In this document: positions 26,301 to 38,060 of the stretch, one piece after another
Layout of the letters: every line of letters starts with the position of its first letter
Numbering within the stretch: position 1 is the stretch's first letter
From: Callipepla californica brunnescens
Taxonomy: Eukaryota > Chordata > Aves > Galliformes > Odontophoridae
Length of the DNA: 64,000 nt
NCBI GenBank assembly: GCA_023055505.1
Contig: JALIRH010000036.1
Span: forward strand, 3,038,001-3,102,000
Direction of reading: 5' to 3'
Program-made: the position numbers and the translations under genes
The notes under the pieces: model-generated
Database searches by the model: none
What the model saw: the letters and a program-made list of their open reading frames with translations, nothing else
Told to the model about the DNA's origin: nothing

Positions 26301-29300
26301 CACAACAGACAGCTCACACTGCCAGCTTTACTGGAACTTACACAGACTCCTCAAAGCAGAGCATTCTGGGATGAGCCCTCACTAGATTTCTGCCTTGTCA
26401 TTAGCCAAGTAAAAAAAAAAAAGGGCACGGTTAGAGTGTGTTTAAATATAATTGAGCTGGGACATACCATAATTAGGAAGAGATGCTGCACAGCTGAATG
26501 AAGACTGCAGCTGGGCAGTCTCAATATGATGCAATGCTTTGCTTTCACCACTACCTGATAGGGTCCTTGGAAATTGCTACAACTGTTTGAGATAAGCAGG
26601 GTTAACAAAAGCTCCAGCTGGGTTCTTGCATTACCCTGAGTTGCACAAGGCCTCACGTAGCAGCAGAACTTCTGAAAGCTGTTCTAGCCTGGCTCCCTGA
26701 AGTTCTGTTCCCATGTAACTGCAACTAGACATATCAAACGTGACACAAACAGAGAAACAAAGTGAAATGGACTAAAGCACATCACAGACTGTGTTGACAA
26801 GAATGTATGTGCTGCCTTCATGAAGTTTTTACTCTAAGCCAGTTTAGTTATTCAGACTCACAAGATAAAGCCTACTACGGAGCAAGCTATCTTCAGCCAC
26901 AGGAACATTTATCCCCCAAAGCCATCAGCATCAACCAAGAAACACGATTCTGGAACATGTGAAAGTGGCAATCAGAAGTAGCCATGACAACTTTGACAAC
27001 AGCCATTTCAGAAAGGAATCTATAAGGAAAACGTGTGTAAAGGGAACGGAATCCCCTTCAGGGATCAAGCAGTTAGCCTGTTCTCGAGGTCAAGTTACAT
27101 CCTAGAGGTATCAGCTTATGTATGGATGCTTTTGACATTTTAGTTGGTTCAGTCTGACAGCAGTCCAATATCGTAACCTCTTGAAAGAGTAAAGAAAAAC
27201 ATTTACACATGCTTTGCCTGAAAAGCATCTGCCCACCAGTAAGCTCAATGTCAGATATCAAAGCCATACCTAAGGCCATACTTCTCTGGTAATGCAGATC
27301 AAACATTAAGTTTTCAAAAGTATTTTCCCCTTTGCAAAATGAATAACTGAACACAGTTTGGTCTCTGTTACAGGCTTCCCATTGCCCATCTCAGGGGCAC
27401 AGACTCGTCCTGCTCACTTCTTTCACAGGGAAGACACACATACCAATGAAATTCAGCAAATTTTGGAAATTACCTGCTAAGTCAGCCTACTCAAAGATCC
27501 CTACTGGCACGCAAGGTTCATAAGGAAGGCTCCTTAGCACCACAAGCAGCTTTCCAAACGTCTTTCCTTTAAGTTACAAAGGAGCACCATCGCCCTCCAG
27601 GAAAGGAAAGAGACGATGATCCTCAACACTGGAGGTCTACTGGGGGGGGGTGGAAATCTCAAGGTAGTATTTATCCCTTTTCTTTCTACCTTTCAAGTGT
27701 CCTGACACCACCACAGAAGCCTGAATAAGCAGAGTTTGAAGAACATACATGTTCACCATCTCTTCCTTCCTCCCCTAAGGATTCTCGGCAGACTAAACTG
27801 TGGGTTTCCTCTCAAAAACAGAAATTCCAGTACCTGTAATTAAGCTGGCTGCTTTCTGCTCTGACTATTCCAGACATCACTGTCTGAGCCTTTTCCATTA
27901 AGGTTACATATTCAAAATCCTCCCCGGTGTAAGAGATAAGAAATGCTGCAAAAGTCAGTGATGGAGCAAATGCGTTAGATGTTAGCAGCCCTCCATTGTC
28001 TTATCTGAGCATTAAACAGCTGCTGGTGCTTTCTACAGTTCAAAGACAATACAAAAGCCTGTACAGTCAACCTATTCTCCCAACGTACCACAGTCATCAC
28101 AGGTCCTCATAAATCAACGTGTCTTCTAAATAAGTGTTTAATATAAACATTTGTACAGTCACTTAATTCCTGGTGAACCAAACTATTTGATGTGGGCCAA
28201 AGAAAGCTCCCATGACATCAGTGGAAAGTTTCCAATTAGGAAACGGAGTTTTGAAGTACATGAAAAGAACCTAAGAAGCATATATAGAGAGGAAGAAACA
28301 AGAGATCTGTTCTTTAAATGCAGTATACCTAGGAGCAAGCAGAAAAGATGAGATGCCTTGAATTTTCAGAGTTTAACAAATGAGAATTGTAGAGAAACTA
28401 TAATGTAGCTACTAAACCCTTCAGGATCTCTAAGCTTCTCTCCTTCCTAAGGCTGAGCAGCCTCAGCCAAAGTGCGTTCACCTCTTTTTCAGCTGCCACT
28501 GAAGCCCTTTCGAGGAGACTGGCTGCTTCATACAGCTCAGCCAAGATTTTCTGTGTACAAGCACCAATTTAAAAGTAATAAGGCGGCCACTGCCACCCAC
28601 CGTTCAGTCCACCACAGCCTTCCAAACATAGAATAAACATATGCTGTCCAGGATATTCAAACCCTAGAATATCAAGTAAAGCAACCACACCCAACGGTAT
28701 TTTTATTCCTTAAAACCTCACACCAGACAAAGCTTGCATATTATTTCTACGGTCAATTCATTGCACTAACTACTTACTCATCCTACACCTGTTCCTGGAT
28801 GATAATCCCAGTGCTTTGGTGATACCACCCTAGGACTTCAATGAAAATTAAAAAATAAAGCTGGTACAGAAATCTTCACCCTGGCCAAATGCATCTATGT
28901 ACTAATTAGACTGCCCAGCTTTTGCATCAAGCTTTAAGGCAAAAAGGGGTTATATTCAGCAACCTGCAAAGCCACCTCACTGCTGCCGTCCTACCACCTG
29001 CTGGGCCATCTGCTTTGACTGCTCAGGGACAGTGAGAGGGCTTCCATCTGATGCCCATTCAGCACCACAACCCTGGATCAAACTGGATTTCCATGACCAG
29101 CTTGCTTTGTGAGTGGCTTAGACAGGGTAAACCAAGATTTAACAGTACGTGGAACACTCCATTAGCACAATAGCTGTTTCAGCAGCAAAGTCACCAGCTG
29201 AACTGTTTCACCTTGAAACAGAAAATCCCACAAGGCCAAGGGTTCTTTCAAGAATAGTCTTGAAACTGAGATTGGCTGGCAACTTTATTTCTGAAGGTTT

Positions 29301-31694
29301 GACAAGAGCTGAATCCTGGTAATTGGAGAGCACATTGCTCCAAACATGTACTAGTGTGCTACCTCATCCTTCTCATTCACTTTAACGATCATTAGATAGA
29401 AAGCAATCCTCCAGCCTCAAATACAAAGGGAGGATTTGTCATCCTTGTTAATACATGGCCTACAGCACACTCAGCTCCCTAGTGCCCACTGAGGCTTTAC
29501 CTGCATCAGAAAACTACCTCCCACTTAAAGCTAAGAGCCATTCAATTCTTGCCTCTTCCCAGACAGGGATAAACCATTAACAGCCATCCTCCAACTTGAC
29601 AGAAATGTTGCTGCACTTAACCCATAAAAGTCCCGCTGAGGATAAGCCATATCACTTGTTCTTGTACGTTTCTGGATGCCTAACAGAAAGCAAGCCTGGC
29701 ACAAAGCCCAAACCTGCTTCTCTCCACTGAAGTTACTCAAGGGATGTGGAATATGTCCCAACAGCGAAGATCAGTTGATGGAATTTCTGTTTGCCCACAT
29801 CAATACTAGGGTCCACAGCAGCAAGTGACCCCTTGCACGCAGAGCCAAATGTCTGGGGAGAGAACATCAGGGCATCCCTACAATAAAGAGGGGACTGAAG
29901 GCACATCAGGAGTCGCAACCAAACCCCTTGCTGTGGAAAAAAATGAAAAGCAGGAAGTCTTTAAAGAAAATGCCACCAAGTACATAGACAAGACCTAGTA
30001 GGAAAATTCTCTTCTGAGCCTTAGAAACTCACTGATGCAGCAGATTCACTGGATTTCCTTGTAGGTAAACAATTGGACATACCTGCCATCCTGGAGTAAC
30101 AGCACACTTGGCAAGTTACCTCTAATTAAACCACATACTGCTCTGGTTGTGGAGCAAGCTCAAGGACAGTTGCACAATCCATCTGCCTACAGATGTGGGC
30201 TACAGCTCCTTCCAGGCTCACTCTCATCAGGTGTCCCCTCCCACTTAAAGTGTTGACACACAAAGCTGTGCCTCTTGCAAATCCAGTTCAGGGTCCGCAT
30301 GCTGGGCAGCAGTCTGATTACTCAGATACCAAGCCTGGAGTTTTAACGTGATTCATGCCAGAAATGCAGATTCAGGCCTGTGTTGGCACATGCACTGCCC
30401 CTCCCCAGCACCCTTACTGGAAGGCAGCATCTTTCAGTCACTTGGCACATCTCTCCCAGAGGATCAAAAGCACGCAAGGAAAGGTGTAGAGTGAACCTTC
30501 CAGGAAAGCTCAGTTCCTTCAGTACCTGCTGCTTGGAAGCACAGAATGCAGAAATTAATCTATTTAGCAGTCTGTTGGTCCTCGAGTATATCATGAAGCT
30601 GATAAACTCAGCAAGATAAAAAGATGACAGTACTGACAAATTCCAGGACGAGCCTTAGCCACTTAATGTTTCTTAATATGAGCTCCCTTAAGAGTAACAC
30701 TTCTCCCTTTTATCCCCTCCCAAATGTCAACATGCAACAAGTTAAACCCACAACTCAGACAACCAGTAGCACGTTACTGTGTTGGTTTGCCTCTATTCCT
30801 CCGAATTTTCATCGTTACCCAAACTCACAGCCACTCCACATCAGATTAACTTTTCCTTTTTACTTCTACAAACGCTAGAAACAGCTGAACATTGGCAAGA
30901 CAGCATGCCACATACCTAACCTCACAGCAATATCCTGCTGGAATCAGGGCCATGTATGCAGTCCTTCTGCCCTTTTCTTCTGAGGCTGCAAACTAAGCTA
31001 CGCTAGCAAGATCTAAGACATCCATGTGCCTGAATCAATACCAGAGCCAAATCTGAGGCTGAAACCACTTATGTCTGTCTGATCCTTGTTGTAAGAGAGA
31101 CACAGCGCTCCAGAAAAGCTGTGATATCGTAGGGAAGAAAGCAGTGCCTTGGCTCACACAAAAAGAAACGTTCATCAGGTTGATTCACTCCCACCACCCA
31201 CCTCCAGCTTGCTCCAGCTAGAAGTGCACAACATGCCCCAGACCATTAGAACCGAGACTGTGGGACAGCCAACAAGGAAGTTGAGCCCCCAAGCCATTAG
31301 CACAGGGCTGTGACAGCAAGCTATCTGGTAACACCACAGCACACACCAACCTGCAGCAGCTCAGGGCTGTCAGCAGACCCAGAACAGACAGTCCAAGCCA
31401 CTGCAATGCCTGCTCGTACCTTGGCAAGCCAGGTTCTGAGTACATACAGTCCACAAATCTCTTTTCAGCAGAAGTGTAAGCAGATTACTTCTGCAAATAC
31501 TTATAGTTCCTAGGAAATAGGTAGGGCATCAGTGCTAGTCCATCTATTTCAGCTTACTCTGTAACCAACTAGCAGCTGTTTCTTCACATGGGCACCACCT
31601 GAAGCTTCAGGTCCCAGATACACCACTGCCTCAGCACAGGAACAGGACAAAGCAAAACCTCCCTCATCTTACAAGTTCAGTAACATGATACAAT

Positions 31695-31711
31695 AAAAAA
31701 AAAAAAAAAAA
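31695..31711. repeat. Poly-A tract
   Basis: A run of about 17 A following CAAT in SPSB1 intron 1. No attached element is recognised. Confidence 0.85.
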
Positions 31712-32610
31712 GGCTTGAAATAGTCCCATGTGAACAGCTGACAACACAGCAGCAGCCCCTTTATACCTCCATAGTGCAGACCAAGACTACTGTTTGGAAG
31801 TATTTCAAGAGTCATTATCTCTTTCACTAAGAAGCAGTCCTTTGCTTGCTTTCCTGCTACAGCTGTGCAGACACAGAGATCCTAAAACACCACATGGTGA
31901 AGAATCAGAGTGTCTAAGTGAGAACTGCACTTAGCCGAACTCCGGGACTTCCTTCAAGCCTCAAGACACCATAGCTGGAACCCAGACACGTTTCACACTG
32001 CAGATTAACGTAGAGTTTAACTTCCAAAAGGTCCTTCGAACCAGAAGTTATCCACAGTGACGTTGCCAATAGTTTAAACTAAGGATTTCTAAACATCTGA
32101 GACCAATACAGCCTTCTTATGCAGAGAGCAGCTTGGCCTTAGCCCTTGCTTGATTTTGTTGGCTGTGCACCATCAGTGGCTCACGCTCTTTAGAATCAAG
32201 TTGTTTCTGTAGTTTTCGTGCATCCAAGTGCCTTTGTACATTTATGGTGTCAAGGTCCCATCTGCAATCTCCTCAGGACAGATTCCTGACGTGATAACAC
32301 ACTGGTGATCCAAAGAAAGCATTCTGAACCTAACATCTACACAGCTGCTCCAACTTACGAGCTTCATCAAACCGCCCTCCCAGGCCAGAAGAAAAAGCCC
32401 ACGTTTCATAACTCCACATTCAGACTTTACTACCTTCTTTCAAGTCCAAAGTTGCTGCTCCTGCTTTGAAATCAGGCAGATGTTTGAGTGCTGTACTTTC
32501 TGCAAATGTAAAAAGCTTCTGGCTCCCAGGGGAGGTTTTGGAGGTTAAAAGCTTTAGTGTTACACAGTAGCAATGCTCCTTCAATGCAAAAATCCATCTC
32601 TGCATTTTCA

Positions 32611-32630
32611 TTTATTTATTTATTTATTTT
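32611..32630. repeat. (TTTA)n microsatellite
   Basis: Five TTTA tetranucleotide units in SPSB1 intron 1, about 135 bp from the CA repeat at 32767. Confidence 0.9.
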
Positions 32631-32766
32631 AGCAGAGGAAGAATACTAGGAAAGCATGAAGTCAGCAAGAAAAGGTTCATGAACAAGATTCTCCAGGGTT
32701 AAATAATAGGTACGACAAGGGCAGGTCACTATTTCTATTGGGATCAGAAAGATGCTCATTTCACAG

Positions 32767-32795
<29 letters not shown>
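32767..32795. repeat. (CA)n microsatellite
   Basis: A perfect AC dinucleotide run of about 29 bp in SPSB1 intron 1. It is likely polymorphic. Confidence 0.95.
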
Positions 32796-32797
<2 letters not shown>

Positions 32798-35700
32798 TCT
32801 TCCTGCTTAAGCAATGCAGACAACCAGAAAGATGCAAGGCTTCTAGCAAATGAATCAAAGAACAGAAAGCCTACAGCTGTGGTGCTCCTACACCGCGGAC
32901 AGGGAGAAGATTGCTTCAGCCATCCCCACCCCACTGTTGTCACAAACGGATCCTAAATCTTTCCTACTCCAACTGCTTGGATGAGCCACACGATAGATGC
33001 CATTAAACAAAACCCAGTATTAGCAATGGTGATCAGATAAGAGAAAGGTTAGCTTTATTTTCTCCTTCTCTGAAAACCTTAAAGCAAAACACTGAGTGTC
33101 TGAAGTAAGGCCACACATCAAGCCAGATGTATAGAAAGGATTAGCCTACAGCTGTCCCAGGCTCACAGCCCTGCACTCATCCCTCTGAACCACACTCCCT
33201 GGGGCACACACAACACTGTCAGGCTGTTACGAGCACCAGCTGGCCTAGAAAGCTCTAGACCTTAAGCCCCATCCTTAGGCATGGCAAGATGCCACAAAAC
33301 CAAAAAATACATCTGTCTGTGCCAGTGGTCTGTGCCCAGAGCACAAACATGATAAACATGCCAAAGAACTGTTCTTCTCTCCATACTCTTTCCTAAGAGG
33401 GGGCAAAGGCAGCCTGCAGTACCAGTCCATAGGGCTAGGTCAGTTTTACTCCACTTCAGCTTGACAGCAGGACATTAATCACAGCTCAGCTGATGTTCTC
33501 TCTGTACTCTTACTCACCCCCTCTGTATGCAGGGGGTGGACCTCCAGATAGCATCCAGTTCACATCACATCCATCTTATCAGGGAAAGTCTGCTTCTATT
33601 TCCTTCCCTTAAACATTACACAGAGTTGAGGCAGCTCACATCACCCCAAAGCTATAGAACACCCAGAACTGGGATGTAAGCCACAATCTCTGTGTAAGAA
33701 CATTCCTCAGACACACTGTTTCCAGATGGGCAACTCTGGAGCATCAGTAACTCCTGAACCTCATCAGGACCACTTCCATGCTAGCTCAGCTGGTTTCCAC
33801 AGCTCATATGCAGGTCTGTTCCAAGATCACACTGCAGCCCTATTTCAGGGGGACGAGGAAAGGGGCAGATTCAGTGACTAGGTAATAAACCACTTTCCAG
33901 AAAGCTGGTGGCTTTTAAACCCCTATGAAACTATTAGATGAAGCCTGTGCAAAGCAGTGTCCCCCATCAGTGAGTATGCTAAGGTACAAACCTCCAAAAA
34001 GAACAGAGATGCAACTAAAGGACCTCACATTTCAGGATCCATATGGACAAGGACTGAACTTCAGTGGCTGCCTGAGCTGCAGCAGAGAGACTTCTTGACA
34101 TAGAGTTGAGATACACTCCCTTTGACAGTCTTTACACAAGTTTGTATGCCTAGACAGAGACACACAGCTATCAATAACCTGAACAGCTTGAGCCAGAGGC
34201 AATTTCAGACATTGTTATAAACAAGAATAAATATTAAGACTTCCCTTGGATGCTGCAGTGATATCAAGCAGTGTTGCTGCCACTCAAATGTTCCAGCACA
34301 CATTACCCATGACAAACAATCCACAGCACTAGGCAGATCTGCACATTAACTAAACAACAACAAAAAAAGCAATAGCTCCCAGCTTGGGAGTGCCCAGAAC
34401 AAATCAATAAGCTCAACTGCTGAAGAGCCAAATCTGAGCCTTACCTGTGTGCCAGAAACAGGTGTTCCTTCATGGCTCAGCACAGCATTATGACATACTG
34501 AAGTTCTAGATCTCAGTGCTGCTCCTCTTGACAGGGCTCTAGTTTTTATTTAAAGAAACAAGCCCAAAACCTGTTTTGAAGATTTATATGTTATATACTT
34601 AAGTCTTACACTTCATGCCCCTCTTAATTTTCACTGTAATTCCCTGAGGAGGGCATCCTTCCACACACAACAATGAATTTCCTTCAGCCTCCTATCACAC
34701 TCAGCTTTCCAACCAGGAATGACCCTGCCTCACCCAACCCAACCAACAGCCAGAAGAGAATTTCCTGCTCAACCCAGCAGGCTGATTTATTTTAGCCCAG
34801 GAGCTCCCAAAGTATCACCTGGGGTGCAGAATTGATCCTCTACGAACAATCCCTTCCCCGTTTTTATTTTATTTGAAAAATGTGACACTGCTTAGTAGTC
34901 TCACCCATGTCCTTTGAAGCCTGTACTAACCTAGGTTTTCTTTACACTTATGCTCTGCTAAGCATTTGACCTTTTCCTCTAGCATATACCCCATCCTCAC
35001 CAAGGACAACTACACACACCTCACCTACACCCTCAGTAATTACTGAAACACTGGCAGCTGTAGCAGTTACTCACATGGAGCAGTAACTCAAATGAAGATC
35101 TTTGTTGTTCAAAGCTGTGCAGTAACTGGAAGTGAGTCAGCACCTTGACATCGACCCATCCTATGGTGACCACCAGCAAAGCAGTGGTGGACCACAGTTT
35201 GGCAACGCTGGTTCTCAGACATTTACTCACTTGCATTCTGCAGGCATGACACATCTCTGCCTGAAAGCAACTGGTGTCTAACTCATAGCTTGTACCAGCA
35301 GTTTAATTTACTAACTCCTGTCACATGCCCGGAAACATGGAGAAGCAGAGCAGCAAGATTCACAGCCAGACACATGTATCAGCCTTTGGTAAGGTCAAGA
35401 GCTTGTTAGTATGATCCACACAGGTCTAATACAGGTGCTGCTATAATGCTACTGTAACTCTACCAGTTAATACAAGCAGAAGCTTCCCTCCACAGGGCAG
35501 CAAGATAAGCTGTACCAACAGAGCACTGCTGCACAGCCCTGCTGAGGCCACTCATTGATACTCAGTGCCAACACCAGCTAATCCTTGTTCTCCCTGTCAA
35601 CACAAGCCCTGACTCCAGACTGAATCAATACATGCATGCTTCAACCCAAAACCACAAGCACAGCTTGCATGGGTGTATCAGAGCTTGCCAGGCTCAGCTG

Positions 35701-37064
35701 GCCTTCGTATGCCAATTTCATCAATTCAGTGGCACCAGCCACGAGATCTGACTGAAACATGAACATCAGAGAGCCACAGAGCACTCTCTCCCACATCCTA
35801 TGATCTGCAAAAAGAACACTAACTTGGAAGATTAGTTGTCAGTGGTTGCACTCATTCACAAAGCTTGGCATAAACCACGTCCTGACTGGCTCACTGCTGA
35901 CAGATTTTTAATTTGGCTAACTCCATGACTTTTTAATTAACCCTCACAGGACAGATTTGAAGAGACAAGAGCCCTTGCAGGCTTCTTTTGCTTCTTCTGA
36001 GGAAAGGAAACAGAGGGGCAGAGAGAAGAGAGCAGCAAGCAGAGCATATTTTCCACATCCAGTATCCAGCTGCAGCGATCTGACTCCACACAAACACAGC
36101 ACATCTCAGTTATCCAGTTCCTGGAACACAAAACCACATCTCCGAAACATCTAACGTAAGTTTACAAACAAACTCCAATCGCATTACAGTGCGATTCAGT
36201 AACCTCTACAGCAGGATACGGGCTGCAGAAGCCTGCTGCCGATGTACTGCAACAACACAATGCCCCCCAGAGGAATACGCTGCTGAAGTTCATCTCTCGC
36301 CTTCAACAGAGCTAAGGGGGAGAAGAATACATGTGCATCCATCATTAGAAGCCCCGAGAGCCACGGCAGGGCTGGAGGCCAGGCGTGCTGATGGATGGGG
36401 AGGGGACAGGCGCACCAGCAGCCGGTTGGCCAGGGAAGGCTGCTCCAAAGCCAGTCAAGTGCCTCTCACAGTGCCACTGGCTTTGTAAACAGCAGCACAG
36501 CTCGATCGCATTCCCAGCAGCTTCCCTATCGACTCACTGCAGAAATATCCTCCTTCTTAGCCTAAGAGCAGGTTCCTCGACCTGTCAATTCTACAGCCAG
36601 ATCTCTTCCGCTGAAAACGACCACATCTGGGACAAAAAGATCGTAAGCTCCTCCTGCATCACCATCAGGGAAAGAAAAGCTGATCATTCTCTAAGGCTGC
36701 AGCTTTCATCTTCACAATCATTCTGTAAGCCTCCTTATCTGGAGCAGTGGTTCAGTGCAGAGATTCCCGACCAGGCACGGCCTCTGCTGATCCTCAGTGA
36801 CAGCTACCTCCACCAGGTAGCATAAATCCACGCGCCTGCACCGGGCTACAGCAACAACTTCACTCTCCCCTTAGAAAAAAGGCTCTTAGGTACTTCAGGT
36901 ACGGGATTATACAGGCTCCCGTTATACCAACGCACCTTTACGCAGGAAGAAAAGCTGACACGCTAATCAGGCGCTGCAAGGCGTGCTCCGGAGACCACCA
37001 CACGCAGCACTGCAACCGCAGACGCTGAACAAACAACCCCACTTCCTCAAGGAGCCCAACTTAC

Positions 37065-37700
37065 TCAAAGCCACCGTCTGCGCGACACTATCAGTGTTTA
37101 CTCTGCAAACCCGCACGCAGCCGTTCCCGCAGCCCCGGGCCGGGCCCCACGTTAAGCTCGGGGACCGACGGCGCTTGCGAGAGCATCCGAGCCGCGCCGC
37201 TGCGTCGCAAAACCCGGCGCTTCGTTCATTTTGCCACTTATTTCGGAGCCGGCACGGACTTCTGGCAGCTCACGCTGCAGGAGCAGCAGCGAGAGGAGCC
37301 CCGCTCGGGGAAGGAAGCGGGGAAACAGAGGCCGCCGCCGCCGCCCCGGGGATAAGGCCGCCGAGCCCCCGCCGCCCGCCCCCCGCCGGCTCCTACCGTT
37401 CCCAGGGCGCCCGCCGGCCCATGGCAGCGGCCGCGCCGGGTCCTGCTCGCGGGGCCGCCCCGCCGAGCGCCCGTCCCTCCGCCCCCGCCGCGGCGGGCAG
37501 AGCTGCGGCCGCAGCACCGGCTCCTCCCGGCGCCAGACGCGGCGAGTGGGGCGCCGCGCGTCACATGGCCCAGCTAGCGCCCGCGGCGCGCCCGCCCCCG
37601 GGCCCGCCCGTAGCCGCGCCCCTCTGGCGGTCCTCCCCTCACGAGGCCGCGCCCACGGCCGCGCCGTGTTTGCTCCGCGGGTTTCCTCGCGGTCCCGCCG
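37065..37700 (-). other. SPSB1: Candidate non-coding first exon region of SPSB1
   Basis: SPSB1 needs a 5' non-coding exon ahead of the acceptor at 12143, and this CpG island is the only promoter-like sequence in the right place and orientation. Possible minus-strand donors are TTTGA|GTAAGT (exon end 37065) and AACG|GTAGGA (exon end 37397). A weaker GTGAGC lies near 37264-37269. I cannot choose between them or place the start site from sequence alone. Confidence 0.4.
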
Positions 37701-37720
37701 GGCTCGCTCGGTGGAGTCCC
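37120..37720. promoter_or_regulatory. SPSB1: CpG island, SPSB1 promoter
   Basis: A sharply bounded stretch of about 600 bp with very high GC and dense CpG, in contrast to the AT-rich flanks. It holds several GC boxes (CCGCCC type, for example near 37590-37610) and a TCACATG E-box-like site near 37561-37567. Its place about 25 kb upstream of SPSB1 exon 2, with nothing between, makes it the likely SPSB1 promoter. Long open frames on both strands here come from the GC-rich composition. Confidence 0.85.
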
Positions 37721-37929
37721 TCGTGCCCCTTTTGCTCAAAGAATGGCTGAACTGCGCCTTCCATCCGCCCTCTTGTTTCGTTCTTTGTGAGGAGAAAGGG
37801 TGCTGCTCAGCGTAGCCCCCGCTTAACGGCTTTCATCCTCAGCGTTGCATTGCGAAAGCTCTAGGGAGAGGCGTTCCCTTTCTAAAAGCTGCTCTGCTTA
37901 GCAATATGAATCAGGGAGCTGGTTATTTA

Positions 37930-38060
37930 GGGATTTGATTTAGTAGCTTGGTGGGTAGGGATGGTGGTGTGAGGGTGGTTGGACTAGATGATCTTGTAGG
38001 TCCTTTCCAACCCAATGTATCTATGAATCTATAGGAATCCATGAATCTATGAATCTATGA
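37930..38060 (+). mobile_element. CR1 LINE 3' end with tandem tail
   Basis: A 5'-truncated CR1 copy in sense orientation. It carries GGTTGGACTAGATGATCTTG, then TAGGTCCTTTCCAACCC, and a tail of CTATGAAT-type 8-9 bp units to about 38060. This is the diagnostic avian CR1 3' end. It is much better preserved than the copy at 23.1 kb and so is younger. It lies about 200 bp outside the SPSB1 CpG island. Confidence 0.93.

Larger units (their letters stand above)
12143..37064 (-). other. SPSB1: SPSB1 intron 1 (about 25 kb)
   Basis: The intron lies between the CpG-island first exon and the acceptor at 12143. I see no other gene on either strand: open frames are short, repeat-like or without splice support. 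It holds an eroded CR1 fragment near 23.1-23.4 kb, A-tracts at 18378-18393, 18428-18444 and 31695-31711, a G9 run at 27642-27650, (TTTA)5 at 32611-32630 and a CA repeat at 32767-32795. The upper border depends on which exon 1 donor is used (37065 or 37397). Confidence 0.8.

Noticed and set aside
36983..37750. Long plus-strand open frame of 255 codons across the SPSB1 CpG island, with other long frames on both strands
   Set aside because: The predicted peptides are Pro/Ala/Arg-rich low complexity in every frame, which is what GC-rich island DNA gives by chance. No domain or splice support.
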